Positions 54,073 through 62,214 of a stretch of 64,000 nucleotides of DNA are shown in pieces. The stretch is taken from positions 362,151-426,150 of the forward strand of contig NZ_JAJJWI010000001.1 of assembly GCF_020907275.1 (NCBI RefSeq), given 5' to 3'. The notes under the pieces are model-generated. The model searched no databases, was not told the DNA's origin, and saw only the letters and a list, made by a program, of their open reading frames with translations. How positions within the stretch are numbered: the first letter of the stretch is position 1; each line of letters opens with the position of its first letter. Source of the stretch: Pontibacter silvestris (GTDB lineage: Bacteria; Bacteroidota; Bacteroidia; Cytophagales; Hymenobacteraceae). The position numbers and the translations under genes are program-made.

Positions 54073-54531
54073 ATGTTTAGTACATTTGCCTTTAGTCTGT
54101 CGCCTTTAAATTCTACAGAACTTATGCCATTTGAAATAAAGTACGAGTCAGACTTTTACAGAATAGAAGTAGATGCTGCTAACACCCTACTAAGAGCTAC
54201 ATGGCTAAGAAATGTAAATGACAGAGAGATGATTACCGGTGGAACAAAGTTGTTCGAAGTGTGTTGCGATACAAAAGTGGAACGAGCAATAGCTTATATG
54301 CAAGCCTTGGGCGCTCTCAACCCTGAAGCGAAAGAATGGATGTCAACTAAATTTTATAAACTGTTGTCTCTGACACCACTAAAGAAATTAGCCCGGATAC
54401 TGCCAAGTTCACTTTTTCACAGATTATCTTTAGAGTCAGTAGTGACAAGGGCAGAAGCGCTGGGAGTAACTAAGTTTACTGTTAAGAACTTTGTTGATCA
54501 GGACCAAGCGCTGGAATGGCTTGTAGAGTAA
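54073..54531 (+). CDS. STAS/SEC14-like small protein
   Basis: This 152-residue protein fits the Bacteroidota family of short STAS or SEC14-like proteins: an N-terminal beta strand pair (FYRIEVDAANTLLRATWLRNV), a helix (ITGGTKLFEVCCDTKVERAI), a strand with NPEAKEWMSTKFYKLL, then KKLARILPSSLFHRLSLESVV and the final FVDQDQALEWLVE. It is cytoplasmic. ATG 54124 (MPFEIKYESD) begins right at the domain and may be the real start; ATG 54073 would add 17 residues. Function is unknown. Confidence 0.65.
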   Translation: MFSTFAFSLSPLNSTELMPFEIKYESDFYRIEVDAANTLLRATWLRNVNDREMITGGTKLFEVCCDTKVERAIAYMQALGALNPEAKEWMSTKFYKLLSLTPLKKLARILPSSLFHRLSLESVVTRAEALGVTKFTVKNFVDQDQALEWLVE

Positions 54532-54559
54532 AAATGCTTAGTGAAGTATAAAGAAAAAC

Positions 54560-54593
54560 ACAGGGCTTCAGCCGTTCACTACTGAAGCCCTGT
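54560..54593. terminator. Terminator between convergent genes
   Basis: ACAGGGCTTCAG (54560-54571) pairs with CTGAAGCCCTGT (54582-54593). On the minus strand GTTTTTCTTTATAC follows, so it best suits the gene ending at 54664; it may also stop plus-strand transcripts. Confidence 0.8.
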
Positions 54594-54663
54594 CAAAGCA
54601 AAAGGCAAAAAAGAAAACTTACCATTATATACTTATATAAAAATATTTAAGTTTTAAAAGGTT

Positions 54664-55017
54664 TTAAAGAGAATAAGAAAGAGAGCCATGTCTTATTATT
54701 CCTAAATTGTTTGCTGTGTTTTCGCTGGCTATAGCCTGTCGGTAGGTTTTTACAGCTGATAAGTCCTTCTGTGAAATAAGCGTAGCTGAATAGGCATTTT
54801 CTGAAATTATAAAGCGCATCACAAGGTTGGGTTCATCTACACGTTCATAATAGTAAGTGCACTGGTCTATGCTTTGCAGCATGGGAGTGGCAAGCCTTCT
54901 GAAATTCTTTCTGAAATAATCAGCTGATACTGTTTGTACCCCTTTGTCTGCGGTAGAATACTTAATATACCCATCTTTTAGAAAAGGGAGTATATACTCC
55001 ATAAACTTCTCCATCAT
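54664..55017 (-). CDS. Protein of unknown function, 117 residues
   Basis: I do not recognise this protein. It begins MMEKFMEYILPFLKDGYIKYSTADKG and is predicted alpha/beta, with no signal or membrane segment. One Cys lies in SIDQCTYYYERV. It has its own terminator downstream (54560-54593), and the start codon pair ATG-ATG at 55017 follows AT-rich DNA. Composition fits the neighbourhood, so it is probably real. Its length and FMEYILPFLKDGYIKYSTADKGVQTV recall small C-terminal dimerisation-type domains, but I would not name it. Confidence 0.6.
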   Translation of the reverse strand: MMEKFMEYILPFLKDGYIKYSTADKGVQTVSADYFRKNFRRLATPMLQSIDQCTYYYERVDEPNLVMRFIISENAYSATLISQKDLSAVKTYRQAIASENTANNLGIIRHGSLSYSL

Positions 55018-55260
55018 ATATATGTTTAATAGGACCCAATAAATGCTTAAGTAGGCTAACCAATACTGGTTTTTTCTACTTATACCCGTTTTTTTTGTCT
55101 TATACGAAGAGAGGGAGATTTTGGATGTAGTTATATTGTAAATTTAATATATAAAAAGAGTTGTTTTTTTGCTTAGGGTAAAACAGGTATTGGTACTTAT
55201 CTTATTACTAACAGAACTTAATATACGTATAACATATCATGTTTTATCTTAACACCTGTA

Positions 55261-55662
55261 ATGAAAAGTTTGGGAAGAATACTGTTAGTAGATAATGATC
55301 CTGTTTCTGGTTATACGAATGAGCGCCTGCTTAGGCAAATGGATGTAACAGAGCACATTGATATAGCAAACTGTCCTCACCAGGCATTAGAGTGGGTACA
55401 TAAAAACTGCGTTTCTCGTCAGGCGGAAAACTGCTTTGACACAATATTTCTGGATGTAGCCACACCTGGTATAGATTTATTTGAGTTTGTAGAAGTTCTT
55501 TACTTTCTCCACAAGGAAGGTACCATACATATGCCACGAGTTGTGCTGCTGACATCTTCTTTCAGCCCTGATGATCGTGCCAGGGCTGAAGCTTTCCAAG
55601 TATACGATTATATACTAAAGCCTATTACACAGGAAAAAATAAAGCAGGTTCTGTTAAAGTAA
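55261..55662 (+). CDS. Single-domain response regulator (atypical receiver)
   Basis: This 133-residue protein is a receiver domain. The acidic residues lie in LLVDNDP (D11, D13), the phospho-acceptor is D65 in IFLDVATPGIDLFEF, the switch Thr/Ser is in LLTSSF and the Lys in LKPIT. The loop after the acceptor lacks the usual DG pair, and an extra stretch lies between helix 2 and strand 3. The pattern resembles receivers that act as stand-alone regulators in Bacteroidota. It is monocistronic and ends at a strong bidirectional terminator. No partner is near. Confidence 0.88.
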   Translation: MKSLGRILLVDNDPVSGYTNERLLRQMDVTEHIDIANCPHQALEWVHKNCVSRQAENCFDTIFLDVATPGIDLFEFVEVLYFLHKEGTIHMPRVVLLTSSFSPDDRARAEAFQVYDYILKPITQEKIKQVLLK

Positions 55663-55803
55663 AAGCTATAACTGCGTTAAAAGCAGACAAGTATTGTAAC
55701 GTTTGCTGATGTGAAGTATCCTAACTGCTAAAAGTATAGCAACTGTTTCTTTAATAACCTAGCTTAACAACATAAGATAAATGTTCTAAAAGAAAAAAGT
55801 GTC

Positions 55804-55848
55804 TAACAACAAAGGGCACATCAACTATTGATATGCCCTTTGTTGTTA
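55804..55848. terminator. Bidirectional terminator
   Basis: TAACAACAAAGGGCA (55804-55818) pairs with TGCCCTTTGTTGTTA (55834-55848), and the inner ATCAA/TTGAT extends the stem past one mismatch, leaving a 3-nt loop. It lies between converging genes. Confidence 0.85.
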
Positions 55849-55935
55849 AACCAGGAATGGCAATAGCATATTATAAAGCTCTTACAGTTTATCTACACGA
55901 ATAACTGTAAAATGTGCATAAAGGAGTTTTTAGAA

Positions 55936-56370
55936 TTAATTTCCTGGCCATGAAATCCAAGGAATGCGGATAAGGATAAGCACTAATGCCAGTCCATAAA
56001 AAATAGCAATGCTTTTGAAACGCTTGCTATCTATCTGTAGACGCTTGGCACGTGAATATCCGATAGTAATCAGCACAACGGCGATAACCATTGTAAGAGG
56101 GTGCTCCAGAAAGTAAAGCCTCGAAACTGAGTCTTTCATGGCTGCTCCTGAAGCGAGGGAAGCACCGCGGGGAGACACAAAATATAAGATAAGGCCGATC
56201 ACCCATTGCAGGTGCGCAGGAATAAGACCGAGCAGGCTTAGCTTTCTGTCTTTATCAGAAAAAGGTTTGTTGCCGAATAAACCAGCTAATGCATTGCCAA
56301 AGCTAATTAGCAGCCCTAAAAGCACCAGGTATGCCAGGTAAGAGTGTGAATGTAGTAATCCGGTATACAT
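55936..56370 (-). CDS. Four-helix membrane protein (cytochrome b-like family of Bacteroidota)
   Basis: This 144-residue protein has four hydrophobic segments and His residues in LLHSHSYLAYL, PAHLQWVIGLILYF and FLEHPLTMVIAVVLI, at places where b-type haem could bind. Similar Bacteroidota proteins are often named cytochrome B, without strong proof. It is an inner-membrane protein of unknown role. It has its own transcription unit, with the terminator at 55804. Confidence 0.75.
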   Translation of the reverse strand: MYTGLLHSHSYLAYLVLLGLLISFGNALAGLFGNKPFSDKDRKLSLLGLIPAHLQWVIGLILYFVSPRGASLASGAAMKDSVSRLYFLEHPLTMVIAVVLITIGYSRAKRLQIDSKRFKSIAIFYGLALVLILIRIPWISWPGN

Positions 56371-56798
56371 GTTATTGTTTGGTTAGTATCAGGTGTAAAT
56401 ATAGGGATAAAAAGGCCAAGTTTTCCTTACAAAGCAAATAGTCATCATAAGTTCTATAATCAGCTGCACCTGTCTGATAAAGTTTTCTCCTGATCGTGCT
56501 CTTCTACAGAACATCTTTGTGGAAAGATAATACTTACTTATTATCTTTTAGTGGATTTTAAATTTACAAAAAGTATATAAGGAAGCACTGCTGCAGCTGT
56601 TTATAAGGTTGCATCTGTTTTCTGATAGTTCAACAGGAAAATTAGCTGAAACATTCTTGTAAGCATACGGGGAGTAGCTGTAAAATTGGTTTATATATTG
56701 TAGTCTCCCCCTGTAAGCTTTGCAAGTTCTTTGAACGAAAGGGTAGCTTAAAGTCTGTAATTCAACAGTACTTCAAAAACCTTTCTCTACAGCAAAGG
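56371..56798. other. 428-bp intergenic region, nothing recognised
   Basis: AT-rich DNA upstream of the membrane protein gene and downstream of the universal stress protein gene. I see no gene and no strong hairpin. Confidence 0.5.
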
Positions 56799-57719
56799 TT
56801 AGACAGCAGTATCTTCTGTAAGTACTTCTTGTTGCTGATTAGCTTTTTGAAGAACCTTGTTGGGCAAAGCTAACACCGGAACTACTGGCAAAGCAGTTAT
56901 TCTTCCTGTGATACTTTTATCTAATAGTCTTTCAAAGAAAGTATGCTTTTGCGGAACCAGGGCAACTAGGTCTGCCTTTTGCTTTTGGATATAGTCTAGA
57001 ATGCCTGCTGCAACATCCTCAGCGTGCTGAATATAAACTTTATAATCCAGCTTTGTAAAATGTTCGCTTATCAGTTCAATTGCCTCCTGTGTGTCAAGTA
57101 CGGCTTGTTGCTTCTCATTTTTGTATAGATGCAAAACACTAAGTATCGTATCAAAAGGCTGGATGAGGTTCTGCAATATATCCAGTACTGCACCGTCTGT
57201 TACCTTGCATAAATTTGTAGCAAACACAGTAGCTTTATAGCCTTTAAACAGGCTTCCTTTAGGCAGAACGAGTACCGGAACAGTACTACTTTGTATAACA
57301 GAAATAGTAGTGCTTCCTAGCAATGTCTGACAAACAGCTCCGCCTCCCTGCATTCCCATTACCACTAAATCTGTATTGTAATCTTTGGCTACTTTTATAA
57401 TCTGTTCATCTGCTACACCTAACTTAGCTACATAAGTAATTTGTATTTCAGATGTGGTTGTGGTATTCTTCTGATCGTTATTATCAGAAGACATGGCTTC
57501 TGTTGTTTGCCTTGCAAAAAGCTCAAGCTCTTTTGCTTTGCCCTTTTCCAAAGCATAAATTACGTCGGTAGCATCATAGGCAGCCGGTGGTGACATAATA
57601 GGATAAAACACGTGCAATAGAACAAGCCTTGCCTTAACAGCTTTGGCTAGCTCAAGTCCATACACAAAATTACATTCTGCATTCTGTGAAAAGTCGATAG
57701 GTACAAGTATTGTGTTCAT
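56799..57719 (-). CDS. Universal stress protein, two-domain
   Basis: This 306-residue cytoplasmic protein has two UspA domains in tandem. The first starts MNTILVPIDFSQNAECNFVYGLELAKAVKARLVLLHVF, with the ATP-binding tail VVMGMQGGGAVCQTLLGSTTISVIQSSTVPVLVLP (G-x2-G-x9-G-S/T type). The second starts FKGYKATVFATNL and ends ITALPVVPVLALP, with weaker motifs. I use the ATG at 57719; a start 33 bp upstream would add residues with no family match. It is divergent from a thioredoxin-like gene; the spacer has an inverted repeat (57765-57813) and an FNR-like site (57948-57961). Confidence 0.94.
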   Translation of the reverse strand: MNTILVPIDFSQNAECNFVYGLELAKAVKARLVLLHVFYPIMSPPAAYDATDVIYALEKGKAKELELFARQTTEAMSSDNNDQKNTTTTSEIQITYVAKLGVADEQIIKVAKDYNTDLVVMGMQGGGAVCQTLLGSTTISVIQSSTVPVLVLPKGSLFKGYKATVFATNLCKVTDGAVLDILQNLIQPFDTILSVLHLYKNEKQQAVLDTQEAIELISEHFTKLDYKVYIQHAEDVAAGILDYIQKQKADLVALVPQKHTFFERLLDKSITGRITALPVVPVLALPNKVLQKANQQQEVLTEDTAV

Positions 57720-57764
57720 GGCTATATGTTTTAACGTTATTGATGTGTACAATCTCTGAACAAC

Positions 57765-57813
57765 ATGATGTAAGGTATGCTTTTAAACTTCATTGAATGA
57801 TGCCTTACATCAT
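57765..57813. repeat. 11-bp inverted repeat upstream of the universal stress gene
   Basis: ATGATGTAAGG (57765-57775) and CCTTACATCAT (57803-57813) are exact reverse complements 27 bp apart. It lies 46-94 bp upstream of the start codon, in the promoter region, so it is a candidate operator. Confidence 0.55.
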
Positions 57814-57947
57814 ATGGAAATTTGAAATCTAGAGAAAAAGATATTAGGTGGAAGTATAGGCTTCTTCAAACAAGTAATACCTGTCACAGTAATAAATATG
57901 CCTTACTAATGCTCTTTTCAGGTGTTGGAGGCATAAAACGAAGGGAA

Positions 57948-57961
57948 ATGATTTCTATCAT
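57948..57961. promoter_or_regulatory. FNR-like palindrome (site 2)
   Basis: ATGAT-TTCT-ATCAT, same half-sites as site 1 (44382). Its centre is about 55 bp before the start of the thioredoxin-like gene. It also lies upstream of the divergent universal stress gene. Confidence 0.6.
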
Positions 57962-58009
57962 TTTATAGATCAACATATTGCCTTAGACTTGCCTAAATGT
58001 TTTGGACCT

Positions 58010-58651
58010 ATGAATACACGCACTATATCTCTTATTCAACTGGTAAACCCGCAAACTTATACCGCATACAAAGCTTTAGTAGAAGGTCTGGTAAAGAAAG
58101 GTAAAACAACCGGAGCAGAGCAATCGGAGCAGAAGGTAGCTTACACGAAGTTAAACCTGCAGCGTATAAATCGGGTCGAAAAGCAGTTCTCGATTATGCC
58201 TGCTCTGGAAAATCAGTTAATACTATTGCAGCCAAACTGGCATTGGCTTGTATTGGCGGAGGCTTGGTGTGGTGATGCCGCACAATTGTTACCAGCCATT
58301 GATAGAATAGCCTCAGTTATACCAGGCATAGAACTTACAGTATTACTGCGCGATGAAAATCCTTTACTGATGGATAGCTGTCTTACCAACGGCAGCCGTG
58401 CTATTCCAAAACTCATCTGTAAAGATCTCCATACCCAAAAAAGGGTTTTTACTTGGGGCCCACGTCCTGCTGCCATTCAGGAACAGCTATTAAAGTACCA
58501 GGCTGACAACCCTGATGATACACCAGAAGAAGTTGCCTTGCAGCTACATGCGTGGTATGCACAGGATCGTTGCCTGGCTTTACAGCAAGACCTGCTACAG
58601 CTGATAAAAGAAGAATTAAATAAGCAAAGTTCAACTGCTGCACTTGTGTAA
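58010..58651 (+). CDS. Thioredoxin family protein (single-Cys type)
   Basis: This 213-residue protein belongs to the thioredoxin-fold family common in Bacteroidota. After an N-terminal helical region (about 1-70), the strand HWLVLAEAWCGDAAQLLPAID carries the active-site region with only one Cys (WCGDA in place of WCxxC), then the strand IELTVLLRDENPLLMDSC, and the cis-Pro region GSRAIPKLI. A helical C-terminal extension follows. With a single Cys it cannot run the usual dithiol cycle and may act like a monothiol or a binding protein. I use the ATG at 58010; a TTG 21 bp upstream is less likely. Confidence 0.86.
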   Translation: MNTRTISLIQLVNPQTYTAYKALVEGLVKKGKTTGAEQSEQKVAYTKLNLQRINRVEKQFSIMPALENQLILLQPNWHWLVLAEAWCGDAAQLLPAIDRIASVIPGIELTVLLRDENPLLMDSCLTNGSRAIPKLICKDLHTQKRVFTWGPRPAAIQEQLLKYQADNPDDTPEEVALQLHAWYAQDRCLALQQDLLQLIKEELNKQSSTAALV

Positions 58652-58863
58652 CCTGTTGCATACTAGAAATAGCTGGTGATATAAAACTTGCGGAATAACG
58701 TGTTCCCTTTTTTATATGGAGTTTCTGCCGTTACAAGATTAGTCTGATAGCTTGTAATTAAACAGCAGATAAATAATTTTTAAATCTTGTTTATGGGTTA
58801 AAATGTAAATGCCATTTTGCCTAGTTTAGCAAGAGTAAGTACCTTTATAAAAAAGGAAGGCAA

Positions 58864-60408
58864 TTGAACGGTTCACCACAAAATCAGAATAAGAGCATAG
58901 AAAGTCAGTCGCGGCTGAAAGCAATTATTGAAACTGCTGTAGATGGTGTTATAACTATTGACAGCAGCGGTATTATGGAAAGTGTCAATCCGGCTGCTGC
59001 CAACATTTTTGGGTATGAGCCGGAGGAAATGACAGGCCAGAATGTGCGTATGCTGATGCCGGAACCGGATCATGGCCTGCACGATAATTATATTGAGCGG
59101 TATAGGCAGACAGGGGTGGGGCAGATTATAGGGAAAGGACGGGAAGTGCTTGGCAAGAAAAAAAGCGGCACAGTTTTTCCTTTCTTTTTAAGCATTGCGG
59201 AAGTAAAACTACAGGGCAAAGTTATTTTTACAGGCATTGTGCATGATATTACGGACCTGAAAAAGACGGAGGAGGCACTGCGCGAAAGTGAAAGTAAGAT
59301 TAACTCAATTATACAGACGGCTGTAGATGGTATTATTACGATTAATACGAGGGGAGTTATTGAAATGGTTAACCCTTCCGCGGCCAAGTTATTTGAGTAT
59401 GAAGAGCACGAGCTGCTAGGGCAGAAAATAGATATACTGATGCCCGAGCCGGACAGAAGTGCACATGATAGCTACATGCACCACTATCATGTAACAGGCG
59501 AGAAACACATTATTGGTATTGGCCGTGAAGTGTCTGGCATAACCAAGACAGGTAAAATATTCCCGTTGTACTTGAGCATAAGTGAGGTACAGCTGACAGA
59601 CCGTAAAGTATACACTGGCTTTATACATGATATTACCTATCAAAAGCTAAGCGAGGAAAGGCTGAGGCGTTATGCCTCTGAGTTGGAGCGAAGTAACCGG
59701 GAACTACAGGATTTTGCTTACGTGTCTTCGCATGACCTGCAGGAGCCGTTACGGAAAATTCAGGCATTTGGCGACAGGCTGAAAACCAAAGAGTATGATA
59801 AACTCAGTGGCCAAGGCAAAGACTATGTAGACCGAATGCTGAACGCTGCTTCACGCATGCAGAACCTGATCAACGACCTGCTGGATTTCTCCAGGGTAAC
59901 TACCAAATCAAAGCCTTTTGTAGAAGTAAACCTCGATAAGGTGCTGCTTGAGGTACTGTCGGATCTGGAAATCATCATCGAAAAAAAAGGAGCTGTTGTT
60001 TCTCACACACCTTTGCCAACTGTAGACGCAGATCCTACACAAATGCGTCAGCTGTTCCAGAACCTGATCAGTAATGCTATTAAGTTTTGTAAAGAAAATG
60101 AAAAGCCGGTTATTAATATATTTGCAAAACAGTTACAGTTAAAAGCACACTTGACTGCTACGCCAGGCGACGAGTTAGTGGAGATACACGTGGAGGATAA
60201 TGGCATTGGCTTCGACGAAAAGTACCTGGACCGTATATTTAACATTTTTCAGAGGTTGGAGGGACAGAAGTATGAGGGCTCCGGCATAGGTTTGGCTATC
60301 TGTCGTAAAATTGCCATCCGGCACGGAGGAGATATCACAGCTCATAGCCAAGTAGGAGCAGGTACAACTTTTATTGTAACATTAGCTAAAAAGCACCTTC
60401 AGGAATAA
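58864..60408 (+). CDS. FixL-like double-PAS histidine kinase (probable haem oxygen sensor)
   Basis: This 514-residue kinase starts at a TTG (58864); an earlier ATG is not in frame nearby. It has PAS1 (about 15-135) and PAS2 (about 143-260), then a short coiled coil, HisKA (H290 in YVSSHDLQEPLRKI) and HATPase (NLISNAIKFCK, DNGIGFDEKYLDRIF, GSGIGLAICRK). Both PAS domains match the FixL signature: MPEPDHGLHDNY with H73 and IIGKGREV with R93; and MPEPDRSAHDSY with H201 and IIGIGREV with R221. In FixL the equivalent His binds haem and the Arg senses bound oxygen. It has no membrane segment. The receiver gene follows after 14 bp, and the cluster ends in a receiver-CRP fusion. Confidence 0.93.
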   Translation: MNGSPQNQNKSIESQSRLKAIIETAVDGVITIDSSGIMESVNPAAANIFGYEPEEMTGQNVRMLMPEPDHGLHDNYIERYRQTGVGQIIGKGREVLGKKKSGTVFPFFLSIAEVKLQGKVIFTGIVHDITDLKKTEEALRESESKINSIIQTAVDGIITINTRGVIEMVNPSAAKLFEYEEHELLGQKIDILMPEPDRSAHDSYMHHYHVTGEKHIIGIGREVSGITKTGKIFPLYLSISEVQLTDRKVYTGFIHDITYQKLSEERLRRYASELERSNRELQDFAYVSSHDLQEPLRKIQAFGDRLKTKEYDKLSGQGKDYVDRMLNAASRMQNLINDLLDFSRVTTKSKPFVEVNLDKVLLEVLSDLEIIIEKKGAVVSHTPLPTVDADPTQMRQLFQNLISNAIKFCKENEKPVINIFAKQLQLKAHLTATPGDELVEIHVEDNGIGFDEKYLDRIFNIFQRLEGQKYEGSGIGLAICRKIAIRHGGDITAHSQVGAGTTFIVTLAKKHLQE

Positions 60409-60422
60409 AATAATAGAAAATA

Positions 60423-60872
60423 ATGAGCCGAAACAGAAGCACAATTATTATACTTATAGCCGACGATGACGAAGAGGACAGGATGCTGGTAAAAGAGGCT
60501 CTGGAGGAAAGCCAGTTAACAAACGGAATACAGTTTGTTGAGAACGGGGAGGAGTTGATGGACTACCTGCACAACCGCAACAAGTTCTCTGATAAAGAAA
60601 AGTACCCGACGCCAGGCCTGATCTTGCTGGACCTGAACATGCCTAAGAAAGATGGCCGTGAGGCTTTGAAGGAGATTAAAGAGGATGAGCACCTTCGGGT
60701 TATACCTGTGGTTGTGCTTACTACTTCTAAAGCAGAAGAAGATATTCTCAGAACTTACGATTTAGGGGTTAGCTCTTTTATAACTAAACCCGTAACCTTT
60801 GCTTCTCTGGTAGATGTAATGAAAACCTTAAGCAAATACTGGTTTGAAATTGTAGAGCTGCCAAAACCCTGA
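60423..60872 (+). CDS. Response regulator, single receiver (Rcp1-like)
   Basis: This 149-residue receiver has acidic D14-D15-D16, phospho-acceptor D70 in LLDLNMPKKDG, Thr-Thr in VLTTSK and K in ITKPVT. The insertion around YLHNRNKFSDKEKYPTPG is typical of the Rcp1 type, receivers that partner with PAS or phytochrome-type kinases. It starts 14 bp after the FixL-like kinase, so that kinase is its probable donor. It has no output domain. It lies in the oxygen-signalling cluster 58864-63272. Confidence 0.94.
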   Translation: MSRNRSTIIILIADDDEEDRMLVKEALEESQLTNGIQFVENGEELMDYLHNRNKFSDKEKYPTPGLILLDLNMPKKDGREALKEIKEDEHLRVIPVVVLTTSKAEEDILRTYDLGVSSFITKPVTFASLVDVMKTLSKYWFEIVELPKP

Positions 60873-60975
60873 ATAATCTAAGTTTGGATAATTTAAAAGT
60901 TAGTGAATAACCATTACCATATTTCTGCTTTTAAAGCTTCCTGACTTTCAAACCCTTTTAAACTCTCTGAACTTC

Positions 60976-62214
60976 ATGTCTGATAAAACAAAAGTTTTAT
61001 TAATCGACGATGACGAGGATGATTACATAATCACCCGTGATATTATGGATGATATCCCGGGGCGAGGCTTCCTGCTGGACTGGACAGCTTCCTTCACAGA
61101 GGCGCTGGAACTAATTAAGCAGGACCAGTATGATGTATATCTTGTTGATTTCAGATTAGGTGTGCATGATGGACTGGAACTGATCACTACCGCTGTAGAG
61201 GGAGGTACTACAGCTCCATTTATACTTCTGACAGGCCAGAGTGACCGCGAAACCGATGAAAAAGCCATGCGGGCCGGAGCACTGGATTACCTGGTAAAAG
61301 GAACATTCAATCCTTTCGACCTCGAGCGTTCCATCCGTTACAGTATAGAGCACGCCAAAAGTCTTGCTGAAATTCAGAAGCTGAATGCTGAACTGGAGCA
61401 GCGTGTAGTAGAGCGCACGCAGGAGTTGGCAGAAGCTATAAAAAAGTTAGAGCACACTAACAGGAGCCTCTACAAAGCACAGCAGGAAATACACAAGGCC
61501 CTGCAGAAAGAGAAAGAGCTGCATGAGTTAAAGTCCCGGTTTGTAACAATTGCCTCTCATGAGTTCCGGACTCCTCTTAGTACTGTACTTTCATCGGCTT
61601 CGCTTATTGGCAAATATAAGACAACAGAAGACGATGAAAAGAGGCAAAAGCATGTAGAGCGCATTAAATCCTCTGTTAGCAACCTTACTTCTATCTTAAA
61701 CGATTTCTTGTCTATCAGCAGGATTGAGGAAGGCAAAATTTATAATGTTCCGACCACATTCAATCTAATCACGTTTGCAACAGAACTTGTGGATGAGATG
61801 CAGGGCTATCTGAAAGTGGGGCAGGTTATCGACTACAAATATGAAAGTGATCAAGTAATAAACCTCGACAAGCAACTCTTAAAGAATATACTGCTTAACC
61901 TGCTCTCCAATGGTAGTAAGTATTCAGGTGAGGGTAAAACTATTTCTCTAAGAACAGAAATGCAGGGCAACGAGCTAAATATTACGGTGCAGGATGAAGG
62001 TATAGGCATTCCTAAAGCTGATCAGGCGCATTTATTTACTCCTTTTTTCAGAGCACAAAATGTTACAAACATTCAAGGTACTGGTTTAGGACTGAATATT
62101 GTAAAAAGATATGTGGAGATAATGGGAGGAACACTTCAATACAAAAGCGAGTTAAACCAAGGAACTACTTTTACTATCTGTATTCCAAACGCAGCAGCAG
62201 CAGCAGAATTATGA
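60976..62214 (+). CDS. Receiver-histidine kinase (REC-HisKA-HATPase)
   Basis: This 412-residue cytoplasmic protein has a receiver (D11-D12-D13, phospho-acceptor D58 in LVDFRLGVHDG, switch in LLTGQS, K in LVKGTF), a coiled coil (about 130-185), a HisKA domain (FVTIASHEFRTPLSTVL) and a HATPase (NLLSNGSKYSG, DEGIGIPKADQ, GTGLGLNIVKRY). The DFRLG form of the phosphorylation site lacks the usual Pro. It lies 103 bp after the receiver gene and its stop overlaps the next gene by 4 bp (ATGA). It probably phosphorylates the receiver-CRP protein encoded next. Confidence 0.94.
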   Translation: MSDKTKVLLIDDDEDDYIITRDIMDDIPGRGFLLDWTASFTEALELIKQDQYDVYLVDFRLGVHDGLELITTAVEGGTTAPFILLTGQSDRETDEKAMRAGALDYLVKGTFNPFDLERSIRYSIEHAKSLAEIQKLNAELEQRVVERTQELAEAIKKLEHTNRSLYKAQQEIHKALQKEKELHELKSRFVTIASHEFRTPLSTVLSSASLIGKYKTTEDDEKRQKHVERIKSSVSNLTSILNDFLSISRIEEGKIYNVPTTFNLITFATELVDEMQGYLKVGQVIDYKYESDQVINLDKQLLKNILLNLLSNGSKYSGEGKTISLRTEMQGNELNITVQDEGIGIPKADQAHLFTPFFRAQNVTNIQGTGLGLNIVKRYVEIMGGTLQYKSELNQGTTFTICIPNAAAAAEL

